Source: Dryas octopetala
Taxonomy: Eukaryota; Streptophyta; Magnoliopsida; Rosales; Rosaceae
Direction of reading: 5' to 3'
NCBI GenBank assembly: GCA_963921425.1
Contig: OY992837.1
Coordinates: 15,659,896-15,723,895, forward strand
Length of the DNA stretch: 64,000 nucleotides
Program-made: the position numbers and the translations under genes
Notes under the pieces: generated by a model
Database searches by the model: none
Seen by the model: only the letters and a program-made list of their open reading frames with translations
Told to the model about the DNA's origin: nothing
Shown: one piece after another, positions 23,746 through 33,159 of the stretch
How the letters are laid out: every line of letters begins with the position of its first letter
Position numbering within the stretch: the first letter of the stretch is position 1

Positions 23746-24674
23746 GATCTACTATGTTTAGAAAGGCTACCATCACCATCATGTGATTATTATTAAAATC
23801 TAATACAATGAATTCAAAACAATATCCAGAAATTTGGTCATCATTGACAATCTTTTTATGCTAATAAATGTGGTATGAATATCATTATTCTATTGCAAAC
23901 CTACATAATAAAAAGGAATAACATTGTAATTACCCATCAAGTCTCTTACGCAGAGAAGAAAACAAAGACCTAAGAGAAGGAATTTTTTTTTTTTGGTACA
24001 TTGGCGGGCGGCAGGCCTAAGCCCAAGACAAAAAGAAACTAAGCATGAACAACCCTACTAGGAGGCTGGCAGCACCAGAAGCCTTATCAGCAGCTAGAAT
24101 ACCTTCCAGACTAGCTGGGAGAGTTCAGAACCTGAAAACCAAAATCATGACCAAAACTGAACGTCACATATTACACGTATAAAACCCTCAAATCCATGAG
24201 AAATTATTGTGTGTGACCATAACACCACGTGGCTGATGATGTGGTGTTAACAATTCACTCAAATTATAACACGTGTATAATAATTAATTTTTAAAATCCT
24301 AAAATCTAGAAAAACTCTAAAATCTAAAAAAAAAAAACCTTTAAAATCGTCTACGTGCTATAATTTGAGAAAATTAATAACACCATGTCATTATGCCACG
24401 TTGTATTACGGTCACGTAGAATAAATTTTCCAAATCCATATTACGCTCACATTAAAAAATTCTAAGGAAAGATGAAAGTTGGGCTTTTGGGCAACTCCAA
24501 AGAACAATTACAGGTGGAAACTCTTTCCCCACGTGCGGCCCATTAGATATTTTTTCAGCACACCAATCACATCTGCCAACGCATGGGCCCCACACATGCC
24601 CTGCACTGCTCCGTCAACATCGAGGCAACTTGTCTAAACGAATCGCAGAGGCGCATAGAGTAAAATCACTGTTT
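23746..24674. other. Intergenic; contains a possible retroposon 3' end
   Basis: At 23981-24110 a T-run on the plus strand is followed by GGTACATTGGCGGGCGGCAGGCCTAAGCC. On the minus strand this reads as a GC-rich end finishing in poly-A, as expected of a 5'-truncated LINE or a SINE. No RT or Pol III box was recognised. The rest is AT-rich. Confidence 0.4.
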
Positions 24675-25840
24675 CTTATAACGCACACTTTCTGTGGCAC
24701 TTGAATTTTTTTTTTACTCAATGTGACACCTGAATTTAAAAAAAATTGCAATGTTAGACCTGGTTACATTCTGTCAATTTTTTCTATTAAAGATAAAGGT
24801 ATTTTAATTTTTTTCATATTAATTTTTTATTGTCACACAAAAAAAATTGCAACAACCCCACTTTACTTAATAATTATTATTTTTTAATATTCTCATTATT
24901 GTATGTATTTAATATACATCCATTATGAAGACAAAAAAAAAAAAAAATCACCACCACCCTCACCGAGCGCACCCACCCAGCCACGAAACCTCCATCATTT
25001 CCAGAGATCTTGCAACTCACACAAACTTCTTCCTCAACCCCACCTCCACTCCACCACCAAACCCAACAACTTAATCTCCAAAAAAATCTCTTCTTTCATT
25101 CATAAGGCTTTAATTTTAACCCCCTCATTTTCAAACCCCTCTCAGACCCTCTCTCCCATTTCTTGATCACCCTCATATCTTCACATAAAACTAGTTTGTG
25201 TTGGGGTTGCTACTATTTACTTGTGCAGAAAAGAGAAAAGATGAGGTGGATTTTTAGAAGAGAAAGAAAGAGAAAAAAAGAAAGAGAAGGAGAGAAGGGA
25301 GGGGGCTGGTCGAGAGGGAAGGAGGTGGAACAAGGTGGTCAAAGTGAGGGACCGTCAGCAGTGGTGGAGGGAGGGGTGTTGGTGGATTGCTGCTGTATTT
25401 TTCTGGCAGAAAGGGGAGAAGAGAGAAAGAAAAGGGAGCTGTGGGGCTATCATGGCAGATCTGGGAAGAAGGGGGAGGTGTTAGGTTTTAGAATTTTTTT
25501 TTTTAATAAAATAAAATGATAAAAAAAAAAGGTAAAAAATTGTGTTTGAATGTGCGGTAAAAAAAAGTGTGTAATGATTGCTGGATTAAAAAGTTTAGAA
25601 AATGACACATGTCATTATCTCATTTGTCCACATATATTTTAAATACAATTGACCATAAAAAGACTAAAATGTCCTTTAAAAATAGGTCACATGTGACCAT
25701 TTTTTAACAAAAATTTTGACAAAATCAGACGGAGGTTATACATTGCAAAACTTTTTAAATTCAGATGCCACATTGAATTAATTTTTTTGTTAAGTGATGA
25801 AGTGAAAAATGAATCAAAATTCAAGTAGATAAAGTGATAA
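24675..25840. mobile_element. Long-TIR DNA element (Mutator-like?) with purine-rich interior
   Basis: The left arm (about 24700-24790: CAATGTGACACCTGAATTTA, AAATTGCAATGTTAGACC) is inverted in the right arm (about 25705-25790: complement CAATGTGGCATCTGAATTTA, AAGTTTTGCAATGTATAACC). The interior switches from CCACC/CTCC-rich (24945-25160) to a strongly purine-rich GAAAGAGAAGG block (25225-25470). No transposase. Long arms plus a GC-skewed cargo resemble Pack-MULE-like elements, but no host gene was recognised in the cargo and no target duplication was found. Confidence 0.6.
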
Positions 25841-26145
25841 AAAGCCTAAAAATTATTTTTAAGTTGTATTATTATATTTACCTGCTGCTAATCAATCTCC
25901 AATCCAATTTTCATATTTTAGGGAACTTGGAGATACAATGCTGTCCTCTTGACACCAGGTCAGCATCCCAGTGACAGGAAGTTCTTCTCCATTACTGAAT
26001 AAAACTCTACTACATTACATATACTTTGCAACCAGCTGGCTGGTATTATTATTTTCCTTTTGGAATACTTAAATGTTTTTGAATAATGCAGCACAAAGGC
26101 TATAAGAAAACAAGAGCAGGAATGCAGAAAAAGAACGTTGATGGG

Positions 26146-26988
26146 TCAAAGCGCCTTGGTACTCGACATCTTTGGATTAAGGGAGGGTTGGGTGGGTTTC
26201 GATTCCACTTCGGCTACGGATTCTGATTCAGCATCAGGTTCGGCTTCCGCTTCAGCTTCAGAATCAGATTCCGATTCAGCTCCAGATTCAGCTTCAGATT
26301 CCGCTTCAGTTTCAGATTCTGATTCAGCTTCAGATTCCGATTCAGCTTCAGATTCAATGCAAGGGAGATTTCCTTCTGTAATGATATGGTACACTGTATA
26401 AACGAGACCAAAATTCTTAACAGCCTGCATGGCCTCTCTAAATCCTTGGCCATAAATTTCGTCTTTTCTATTCTCAATCAATCTTATGTAATAGTCATTC
26501 AAATATTTTCTAAATTCAGCCTGCTTCTTGAGGGTTTCGGATGAGGAGTCAACAACAATACTAGAACAAAACGATTTCATCCATATGTATTTCATTACTT
26601 CGCAAATACCTTCTTCAACCTTCTTTCCAATATTTGACAACCTATATAATAGGCACACAAAAAACACCAATCAGTAAGGAAAAAATAAAGAAATTTAAAC
26701 ATAGGGGAGAGAGATAGAGAGAGAGAGTAAGAGAGAATATTATGGAGCCTAGCTAGTAAACATATAAATGGACCAAATTTCAATTCAATAATCCGATTAC
26801 AATCCAAATACCATAATCCATTAGATGATCCAGTTACATTCCATGGTCCGAATCGGATAGTTGGATTATAAATGGATTTGGATTCAAACTAAAATTTAAG
26901 CTAATCCGATCTGTTTATATTCAAACCTTTAATTCCGTTAAACCATGCATGCATCACCTCATGAGCCAAGGTTCCACCCATCACCACA
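26146..26988 (-). pseudogene. DA1/DAR-like peptidase gene, 3' exons (HExxH exon and last exon)
   Basis: Two exons. The first (26988-26927) encodes VVMGGTLAHEVMHAWF, the zinc-peptidase HExxH motif of the DA1 family (ubiquitin-activated peptidases limiting organ size). The last (26641-26146) begins LSNIGKKVEEGICEVMKYIW and contains YGQGFREAMQAVKNFGL, matching the conserved DA1 C-terminal domain. This gene continues at 40249-41095; the intron between is split by the 28016-40234 retrotransposon. Oddities: the obvious donor after the HExxH exon (AAAG|GTTTGA) leaves a one-base phase mismatch with the last exon, and the protein ends in a ~75-residue Ser/Glu/Ala repeat tail that ordinary DA1 proteins lack. 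Family identity is firm; I call it a pseudogene because of the phase problem and missing 5' domains, but expression cannot be excluded. Confidence 0.82.
26205..26360. repeat. Hexanucleotide-type repeat coding an acidic tail
   Basis: Imperfect tandem TTCAGATTCNGATTCAGC-like units with a 6-bp base period. Read on the minus strand it gives alternating Glu-Ser/Glu-Ala (SEAESESEAE) at the end of the DA1-like last exon; on the plus strand it gives Ser-Asp/Ser-Ala. It looks like recent slippage growth within or next to the coding end. Confidence 0.9.
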
Positions 26989-28010
26989 CTGTATGGAAGC
27001 AGAAAAAAACTTTAGAGTCTAACAAATAACATAATAAAGTATAGTTGTTAAATTGAAGAAATAAAAATTCTAATGAGTCTATATATGGATTTTTTGTAAG
27101 GGTGAAAATACATGCATGCTTAACCTTGTGAACTTTCATATACCTAACAAACTAAATAATTAATACACCAAGTAGCTATTTGTTTATTGGTATTTTTCTT
27201 CACTTTATTAGAAAAGACCCCAAGTTCAAATCCCCTTCCCAAATTTATAAAAATAATATAACAAAAATAACTAAAACCAAATGAAGCAAAAATGTTAAAA
27301 GTTGAAAAAATAAATACAAATATATAAACTAAAACCTCACTGTGAACTAAAAGTTCTAAAACCCTTGGCTATAAAGAAGAGCATCAGATATTTATTTAGG
27401 TTTGGAACCATCGCTATTTTCCCCTTTCAAACAAATAGAAACGATTGAAGTATTTCCATTTGGATGCCCCTCTGCAGCATCTCTCTCTTCCTCTCTCTTT
27501 CTCTCTCACTCTCTCTCCCTCCTCCTAATTTGAGGGCTTTGCTGCTCAGATTAGTGTGAAAGGGAGAATGCTAGCTACCTTCCTCTCCGACCTTCTCTCT
27601 TATTGTTCTCATTCTACAATGTAGTTTAATGATCTGAACCGTTCATTTTTTAGATCACACTTTAATAATCATCTCTGCAAAAATCCAACAAAATCGGAAA
27701 TTGTTTGGTTATGTAACTGTTATCAAATAAACAGACTGTGAGTCTAACTGTTACCAAATCCGTCTGATTATTATTTTCAATTTTGTTGATTTTTTTGCAG
27801 AGATGATCGTTAAAGGGTTATTTAAAAAATAAACGGTGTCGATTATGAGATTAAACGGCAGATTGATCAAAATACAAGAGAAAGATCTGGCAGCAAAGTC
27901 ACACATCTATATGCAACTAAACAAAGAACTTAATAAACTATATATGCAAATGAATCAGGGAATTTAATGCAATGAGGAATGATGCAGAAGTTTGATAAAA
28001 GAAGATGTAA
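26989..28010. other. Remains of the DA1-like intron left of the retrotransposon
   Basis: No exon found. Holds AT-rich sequence, a CT-rich patch (27480-27530) and a palindromic MITE (27590-27890). Confidence 0.6.
27590..27890. mobile_element. Palindromic MITE (~300 bp)
   Basis: Left words GAACCGTTCATTTTTTAGAT and ATCATCTCTGCAAAAATCCA are inverted at the right as ACACCGTTTATTTTTTAAAT and ATCATCTCTGCAAAAAAATC. The whole element is one imperfect hairpin. It lies inside the interrupted DA1-like intron. Internal words (GCAAAAA.TCAAC, ATCAAATAAA.AGAC) resemble the MITE at 11470-11849, suggesting one family. Confidence 0.7.
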
Positions 28011-28015
28011 GGTCA

Positions 28016-29073
28016 TGTTGATGCAAATTCTCGTAAGGTAGATGCAACAACTTAGATAAGCTGATCTGGCTGATCAGGTGCTTCGCTGGATGCTGATGTG
28101 GATGTTGATTGGGATCTTCCTGCAAGAGAAACAAGATCAAGGGAGATGGACCGGTGTGGTACCAGCCAAACACGCTCCGATGATGAAGTCAGTGATGGTG
28201 TTTGATGGTGGATGAGGAAGAACAAAGGAAGAACTTGGGAGAATGGGAAGAACAAGGCAAATGTTCTGGGTTATTCTCAGCAAGTTGGGTATGCTCTTGG
28301 GAGAATAGGAATTTTTGTGTAAGTGTTTTTGTAGGTAAATTTGTAGTGTGTCCTGTTTTTGCACATATGACTTGATATATATAAGCAAAGGAAACCTTAA
28401 TGAGTAAGATACCTGCATGTGAATGAATGGTTGCCAGAGACCCACGCACCTGGTCAGACCTAGTTGCATGCTCAGCTGCTTGCTTCCTCAGCATTTAATG
28501 TTGCATTGAATGCTCCATTAAATGCAAGGCTGGAAGGTTCAGGCAAACTGCCCAGCAGCCATGAATGCAGACTGGATATTCTATCTGTCAGAAGATTGTG
28601 TCAGATGCATTCAAGTGTGGCGGTTCGTCCCAGCGTGATCTTCCTGGAAATGGCGGCGGAGGGCCGAGCCGAACCGGACAGATGTTCTTTCTGCGTATGC
28701 GTGAAGTCCATGTGTGATCGGATCGGGAATGGGATCCCGGACCGAGCCGAACATAGAGACAAGGGTCCCTCCGAGCTCTAACTGGCTGACGTCAGAACTC
28801 GAAAGGAGGTCACTTCGGTGCCGAGCCGAGCCGAACCAGGATGACCGTGGAAAGATGGACACTCAATCCTTTGGAAGATCATCGGTTCGGCTCGAACTGG
28901 GCATGGAGGACCTGGCATGGAGATCCGGTCCGAGCTAGCGGAGGCAGTGCTAAGTGGTGATGACGTGGAGGTCAAAGTTTGACCATTGAGAGTCAGCTCT
29001 GAGGTGGATATTGACCAGCCACGTGTCGAGCCGTGATTGGCTGTTCGGATCGATGTGGATTTTCCCACAAACA
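28016..29073 (-). repeat. 3' LTR of the Ty3/gypsy element
   Basis: 1058 bp, TG...CA ends, same length as the 5' LTR and differing at about five sites noticed (for example near 28229, 28268, 28897, 29000 and 29024). A TATATATA at 28376-28383 corresponds to the U3 TATA of the 5' LTR. Confidence 0.97.
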
Positions 29074-29090
29074 GGAGTCCCCCAGCTTCC
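29074..29090 (-). other. Polypurine tract of the Ty3/gypsy element
   Basis: Directly inside the 3' LTR; on the sense (minus) strand it reads GGAAGCTGGGGGACTCC up to the LTR start. Purine-rich and in the expected position for plus-strand priming. Confidence 0.75.
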
Positions 29091-29380
29091 GATCCGAGCG
29101 GGCAGCGGTGGATTGGAAGTTGAAGTGTAAGGACAATTCCAAAGATAATATGTTACCTGATCCGAACCGATCCCCACAGGCCCATGTTCCCGAAGACCCG
29201 AACACATGACGACTTGTGATTGGCCAAAATATCTCAGGGACAGGTGAAGGGACGTTTGATTTCTGCATGGGGGAACGTAAGGGTCACTTCATTTATGGGT
29301 ATTTTTGAATGCTTGACAGGTGTCAAGATCTGGCATGTGAAGCGCCAGAAATGAAGGGCTGAGATCAGTTTGCATGGGGG

Positions 29381-29387
29381 TATAAAT
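29381..29387 (+). promoter_or_regulatory. TATA box for the antisense ORF
   Basis: TATAAAT preceded by GGGGG, followed about 10-30 bp later by a CT-rich leader (CTCTCTCTTCCCTCACAC), the usual plant core-promoter and start-region pattern. It lies outside the LTR, 308 bp inside the element, and points toward the antisense ORF. Confidence 0.65.
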
Positions 29388-29409
29388 CATGCTTTTCTCT
29401 CTCTTCCCT

Positions 29410-29584
29410 CACACTTTCATCTTCAGTTTCTTCCTCTTTCTGCGAAACCTCTCTCTCTCGCCGCGAATTTCAATCTCTCACCGCCGTCTGAGAGGTTGTC
29501 CGATCCCGATTTTGACTAGACACGGTCGTGGGCGAGGTGGTTCCGAGTGTGTAAGGGACGGAGACTTTGGGCGGAGGAAAACCA
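29410..29584 (+). other. Putative untranslated first exon of the antisense gene
   Basis: A CT-rich leader becoming GC-rich, ending at a canonical donor (ACCA|GTAAGT at 29585). The acceptor before the start codon at 29713 is not clear. Short frames inside (for example 29389-29592) look like chance openings. Confidence 0.5.
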
Positions 29585-29712
29585 GTAAGTGATTCTCCTC
29601 CTTTTTGAGTTTTCTGCATTTTCGGGTTTTGGGTGTGTGTTCTTGAGAGTTCTTGAGGAAAACACTTTTTGATTCAAAAAGCAAGAGAGAGAAAGGTGAG
29701 AAGGTGTTTGTA

Positions 29713-32079
29713 ATGTCCGAGACTGATTCGAGTGGTCGGCTCGGCTCGGGAGAAGCCTTCGAGGGAGATAGTGAGGCCGAGATGAGCCGAAGCCCATCTG
29801 CGGGTGAGGTCGAGCCGAGCCTAAGCCCACCTGCGGGTGAGGCGAGTTGGGACGGTTTGTCCGAAGAATTGGATGAGGCCGGCTCGGCATTGAATCGCAA
29901 TCCAGGTGGAGAGCGCCGAGCCCGAGGGGATCGGGAAAACCCCGAGATATTGAGTTCTGACTGGGAACAAGGCACGGCCGAAGGAGGTGACGAAGAACCT
30001 CTTGACGTCGAGCCGATCGCTATCATCCCGAGCAGACTCACTTCAGGCTCGGATGAGAGGGACAGGGGTCACGAGGCGTCGACCTCGGCTCAGGGGGTGA
30101 CGGGGAGTCCAATCGACCCGGACTTCTACGAGGAATTGGCGTGGAAGGCCGATCAGATCCCCAATGAGATGACAGAGTATCATCTCAGGGACTTGAGGGA
30201 TAGGTACTCAGTTCCCGGCTCCGTGTTGATAAGGTTGCTGGCCGAGGGGGAGAAGCCGAGCCGACCCTCGATAGGATGGGTGACCATGTACCCGGAGATG
30301 TTTGAGAATGGGGTTCGGCTTCCCCTGCACGCCTTCCTGCAGGATTGGCTCGCGACGATCGGCGCGGCGCCACACCAGCTGAACTCGAATGTATACAGGA
30401 TCATCCTGTCTATGCATATCTTGTGGCACAAAGTGCACAAGTGTGTGCCACACAAGGATATCCTGTTCTGTAATTACGCGCTGAGGTCGAAGCAGAGCGA
30501 GCTCGGATTCTACAACCTCCAGGCGTACTCGGGGCCACTCTTCGGTGGGAATCCCTCTTCCCAGAAGACATGGAAGAAAATATACTTCTTTGTCTCTGGG
30601 GATTGGGAGTTCGCCGATCCGAACAGAATGACTTCGGCTCGGGTTCCCAGAGCCTTTAGGATTCCAGGTGGGCATTGGGAGTTTGGGGCCGATCCGAGGA
30701 CAATTTACTTACGTCTTGTAATAATTGCATTTTTTCTCGGTCTAACTCTTTTTGGTTTCGCCTTTGCAGTCAACTGGGGCAAGTACAAGCTCCGAGGCGA
30801 GCTCAAGGACCAGATCGCCGCGATCAGGGATTCACCAGCAGAGTACTTGTCAACCAAGTTCCTGCTCGGGGAGACTCAGATCCGATCGAGCGGGATCTCC
30901 TGGTTTGTGCCCAGGTGGAATCCACGAGCCGAAAGGGGAATGGCGCCCACCGAGCTGGAGGCTCGTCTGAGGAAGAAGGCTGCTCGGAGCGTCCAGAGGA
31001 GGGCCGCGGGCCGGGCCCCTGCCGATCCGGTCCAGGCTCCTGCCCCAGCGGCAGCTCAGCCTAGATCTCCTGCGCCGAGGCCGGCTCGGCAGACAGAGAA
31101 GAGGAAGGCTTCCCAGGCCGAGGCCCCGGTGGAGAAGAGAGCTCGGGCCGAGCCCAGCGGTTCTGGTGCCGAGGCGTCTGGTTCGGCGCCCCTGAAGGCG
31201 GTGGAGGTAGACCCTTGCCTCGAGCCGTTCGTCACGGGCCTCAAGCGCGTGATGACGGTGAAGGCGCGGGAGGGGCTCTGGGCCGGTCAGGACCAGCCGA
31301 GCTTCAGCCACCAGGCTTTGAGCACATCCCGTCAGGCCATGTTGGTAAGTCTCTTTTACTTCGGATTTTGTCTATCCGCTCGGTTCGGATTAGTAACAGA
31401 TATGTTTCTCTTGCAGCTCGCCATGAGGCAGTTCGAAGCTGCTAAGGCCGCCGTCGATGCCGAGGCGAAACTGGAGAGATTTCGGGCACGAATCCTGGAG
31501 CTAAAAGAGAAGCTGGCCGAGGCCGAGCGGACGGTCAATGCCGAGCGCGAACGGTCGGAGGGTCTGCAGTCCAGGCTGGCCAGGAAGGAGGAGGAGGTCG
31601 CTCGGCTCGGCAAGGAGCTTGCGTCCTCGGAGCAAAATGTGGCTGACTTGAGGCACTATGTCGGCGATCTCCAGCGAGACGTCGAGGCTGCCGAACGGAG
31701 GGTCGAAAATGCCGAGCTCCGACGTCGAGCTGAAATGCCGAGCGCCCAGGCACTTGCCGATGCCCACTTCGAGGGGTATAAGGAGCTTCTGGACGAGATC
31801 AAGTCGAAGAGGCCGGACTGGGACGTCTCATTCCTCGGCGAGTCCGACGGCGAGGAAGACACTCAGGGGAGTCAACAGGATGAGCTTCCTCCTCCCGATT
31901 GCCAAGTCCGCGCTGAAGCTGAGCCGACTCCGGAGGACCCTCCGCTGCCTACGTACGAGCCGACCCCGATCTCCCCAGTCCCCGAATCCGATCCCAATGT
32001 TGAGATGCAGATCGGTGGGGAGACGCCCGAGGAGTCTACCGAGCCGATCTTGGAGGGCCCTGCCGAACGATCTGCATGA
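29713..32079 (+). CDS. Antisense ORF of the retrotransposon (Transposase_28 / 'putative gypsy type transposon' family)
   Basis: Open for 788 codons from this ATG (MSETDSSGRL); the frame also opens 20 codons earlier at 29653, which could lie in a leader intron. The acidic N-terminal third is followed by a region (about residues 140-325) with features of the PF04195-type domain: RLPLHAFLQDWLATIG, APHQLNSNVYRIILSMHILW, GPLFGGNPSSQKTWKKIYFFV. A Pro/Ala-rich linker follows, then a long coiled coil (about 570-680, heptads rich in Glu/Arg/Leu) and an acidic tail. Two intron-like stretches are in frame: 31345-31416 (GTAAGT...TTGCAG, 72 nt) and 30668-30769 (102 nt, ending CTTTGCAG), so splicing or retention keeps the frame. 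It runs opposite to gag-pol. Function unknown; such extra ORFs are described in Tat-type elements. GC content is well above the surroundings. Confidence 0.8.
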   Translation: MSETDSSGRLGSGEAFEGDSEAEMSRSPSAGEVEPSLSPPAGEASWDGLSEELDEAGSALNRNPGGERRARGDRENPEILSSDWEQGTAEGGDEEPLDVEPIAIIPSRLTSGSDERDRGHEASTSAQGVTGSPIDPDFYEELAWKADQIPNEMTEYHLRDLRDRYSVPGSVLIRLLAEGEKPSRPSIGWVTMYPEMFENGVRLPLHAFLQDWLATIGAAPHQLNSNVYRIILSMHILWHKVHKCVPHKDILFCNYALRSKQSELGFYNLQAYSGPLFGGNPSSQKTWKKIYFFVSGDWEFADPNRMTSARVPRAFRIPGGHWEFGADPRTIYLRLVIIAFFLGLTLFGFAFAVNWGKYKLRGELKDQIAAIRDSPAEYLSTKFLLGETQIRSSGISWFVPRWNPRAERGMAPTELEARLRKKAARSVQRRAAGRAPADPVQAPAPAAAQPRSPAPRPARQTEKRKASQAEAPVEKRARAEPSGSGAEASGSAPLKAVEVDPCLEPFVTGLKRVMTVKAREGLWAGQDQPSFSHQALSTSRQAMLVSLFYFGFCLSARFGLVTDMFLLQLAMRQFEAAKAAVDAEAKLERFRARILELKEKLAEAERTVNAERERSEGLQSRLARKEEEVARLGKELASSEQNVADLRHYVGDLQRDVEAAERRVENAELRRRAEMPSAQALADAHFEGYKELLDEIKSKRPDWDVSFLGESDGEEDTQGSQQDELPPPDCQVRAEAEPTPEDPPLPTYEPTPISPVPESDPNVEMQIGGETPEESTEPILEGPAERSA
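30668..30769 (+). other. Candidate intron in the antisense ORF
   Basis: Donor CCAG|GTGGGC and acceptor CCTTTGCAG|TCAACTGG, 102 nt and in frame. The translated middle is very hydrophobic (LVIIAFFLGLTLFGFAFA) and T-rich, as for an intron; if retained it would read as a false membrane segment. An alternative donor near 30710 is possible. Confidence 0.5.
31345..31416 (+). other. Candidate intron in the antisense ORF
   Basis: Starts GTAAGT and ends TTCTCTTGCAG, with T-rich content (TCTTTTACTTCGG). At 72 nt it is a multiple of three. The encoded stretch is hydrophobic (FYFGFCLSARFG), unlike the charged coiled-coil regions on both sides, which favours removal by splicing. Confidence 0.65.
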
Positions 32080-32630
32080 GCTGCATTTTGTTTTTTATGT
32101 TATCTTGTTTTTTGTTTTTTTGTTCCCGAGCCGAAGTGTGGCTCGGGTTTAATTGTTTTTGGAACAATTTGTATTTGGTTTTATGTTATTTATTTTATCA
32201 GTATTTTCTTTATGAGTCAAGTTATTATCAGTTCAGCTCGGAAATTAAGCTAAAGACATAACCAATAACACATGAATAAGAAAGTGATAAAAGTGACAAA
32301 AATAATAAAAACCAAGACATTCTGGGATCGGCTCGACATGCCGATCGCAATGAAAATGAATGGTAATGATAAATTAGAACTTGTCTTAGGGTCAGCTTGA
32401 TAAGCATACCCAAGATAAGTAAGAATTTAAAACCCTAGTGATCCCGGATGGGCTCGGCATACCCATTGAAATATTTAGGAATGCAGTTTTTTGAGAAAAA
32501 TATTCAAACCTACTTTCAGATCGGCTCGGCATGCACGATGAAAGTTTTGGTTGGAGTGTATATTTTTCTTTTAGAAATATCCTGTTGAACGTTAGGACTG
32601 TAGGAAGTCACTTCGGCTCGGACAGGGATT
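32080..32630. other. Spacer between antisense ORF and 71-bp repeats
   Basis: Probable 3' UTR side of the antisense gene at the left. AT-rich with scattered GGCTCGGC words. No gene seen. Confidence 0.5.
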
Positions 32631-32985
32631 TTTATAGACCTGATAAGTCTGTAATATGCCGAGCATTAGGCCGGAAATGGCGCGCCCGCTCGACACATGA
32701 GTTTATAGACCTGATGAGTCTGTAATATGCCGAGCATCGGGCCGGAAATGGCGCGCCCGCTCGACACATGAGTTTATAGACCTGATGAGTCTGTAATATG
32801 CCGAGCATCGGGCCGGAAATGGCGCGCCAGCTCGACACATGAGTTTATAGACCTGATGAGTCTGTAATATGCCGAGCATCGGGCCGGAAATGGCGCGCCC
32901 GCTCGACACATGAGTTTATAGACCTGATGAGTCTGTAGTGCACCGAGCGTCGGGCCGAAAATGGCACTTCGGCTCGGCACATGGG
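32631..32985. repeat. 71-bp tandem repeat (five copies) in the LTR element
   Basis: Copies start at 32631, 32702, 32773, 32844 and 32915 (exactly 71 bp apart). Each has TTTATAGACCTGATRAGTCTG, GCCGAGC.T, then GGCCGGAAATGGCGCGCC (the last copy is diverged) and CTCGACACATGAG. It lies between the end of pol and the end of the antisense ORF, where the two transcripts converge. Tandem repeats in this untranslated region are known in Tat-type elements. Confidence 0.95.
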
Positions 32986-33159
32986 TTTACTATTTTTTCG
33001 AAGGAAACACTTAGATCTTTCCTCTTTGTTGGAAGTGTATAGGAGTAGAGTCCCCAGTGTTTGTTTCGAAAAATAGGAAGAAATGAGTCAAAATGTGTTC
33101 ATCTCTTCATTGATCGGAATGGGTGTTAGGTCGGACAGTCCCCGATCCTAACTACATTT

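Noticed and set aside
26138-26401. Plus-strand Ser/Asp-rich 87-codon frame
   Set aside because: Antisense reading of the hexamer repeat in the DA1-like last exon.
28139-29268. Small frames repeated at 28.1-29.3 kb and 39.3-40.3 kb
   Set aside because: Identical pairs of frames only reflect the two LTR copies; no LTR-encoded protein is supported.
29478-31311. Minus-strand frames of 150-187 codons opposite the antisense ORF
   Set aside because: Arg/Pro/Ser-rich shadows of GC-rich coding sequence with no domain.
32631-32985. Regular 71-bp repeats as a possible CRISPR array
   Set aside because: Whole units repeat without unique spacers, and the context is a plant retrotransposon.
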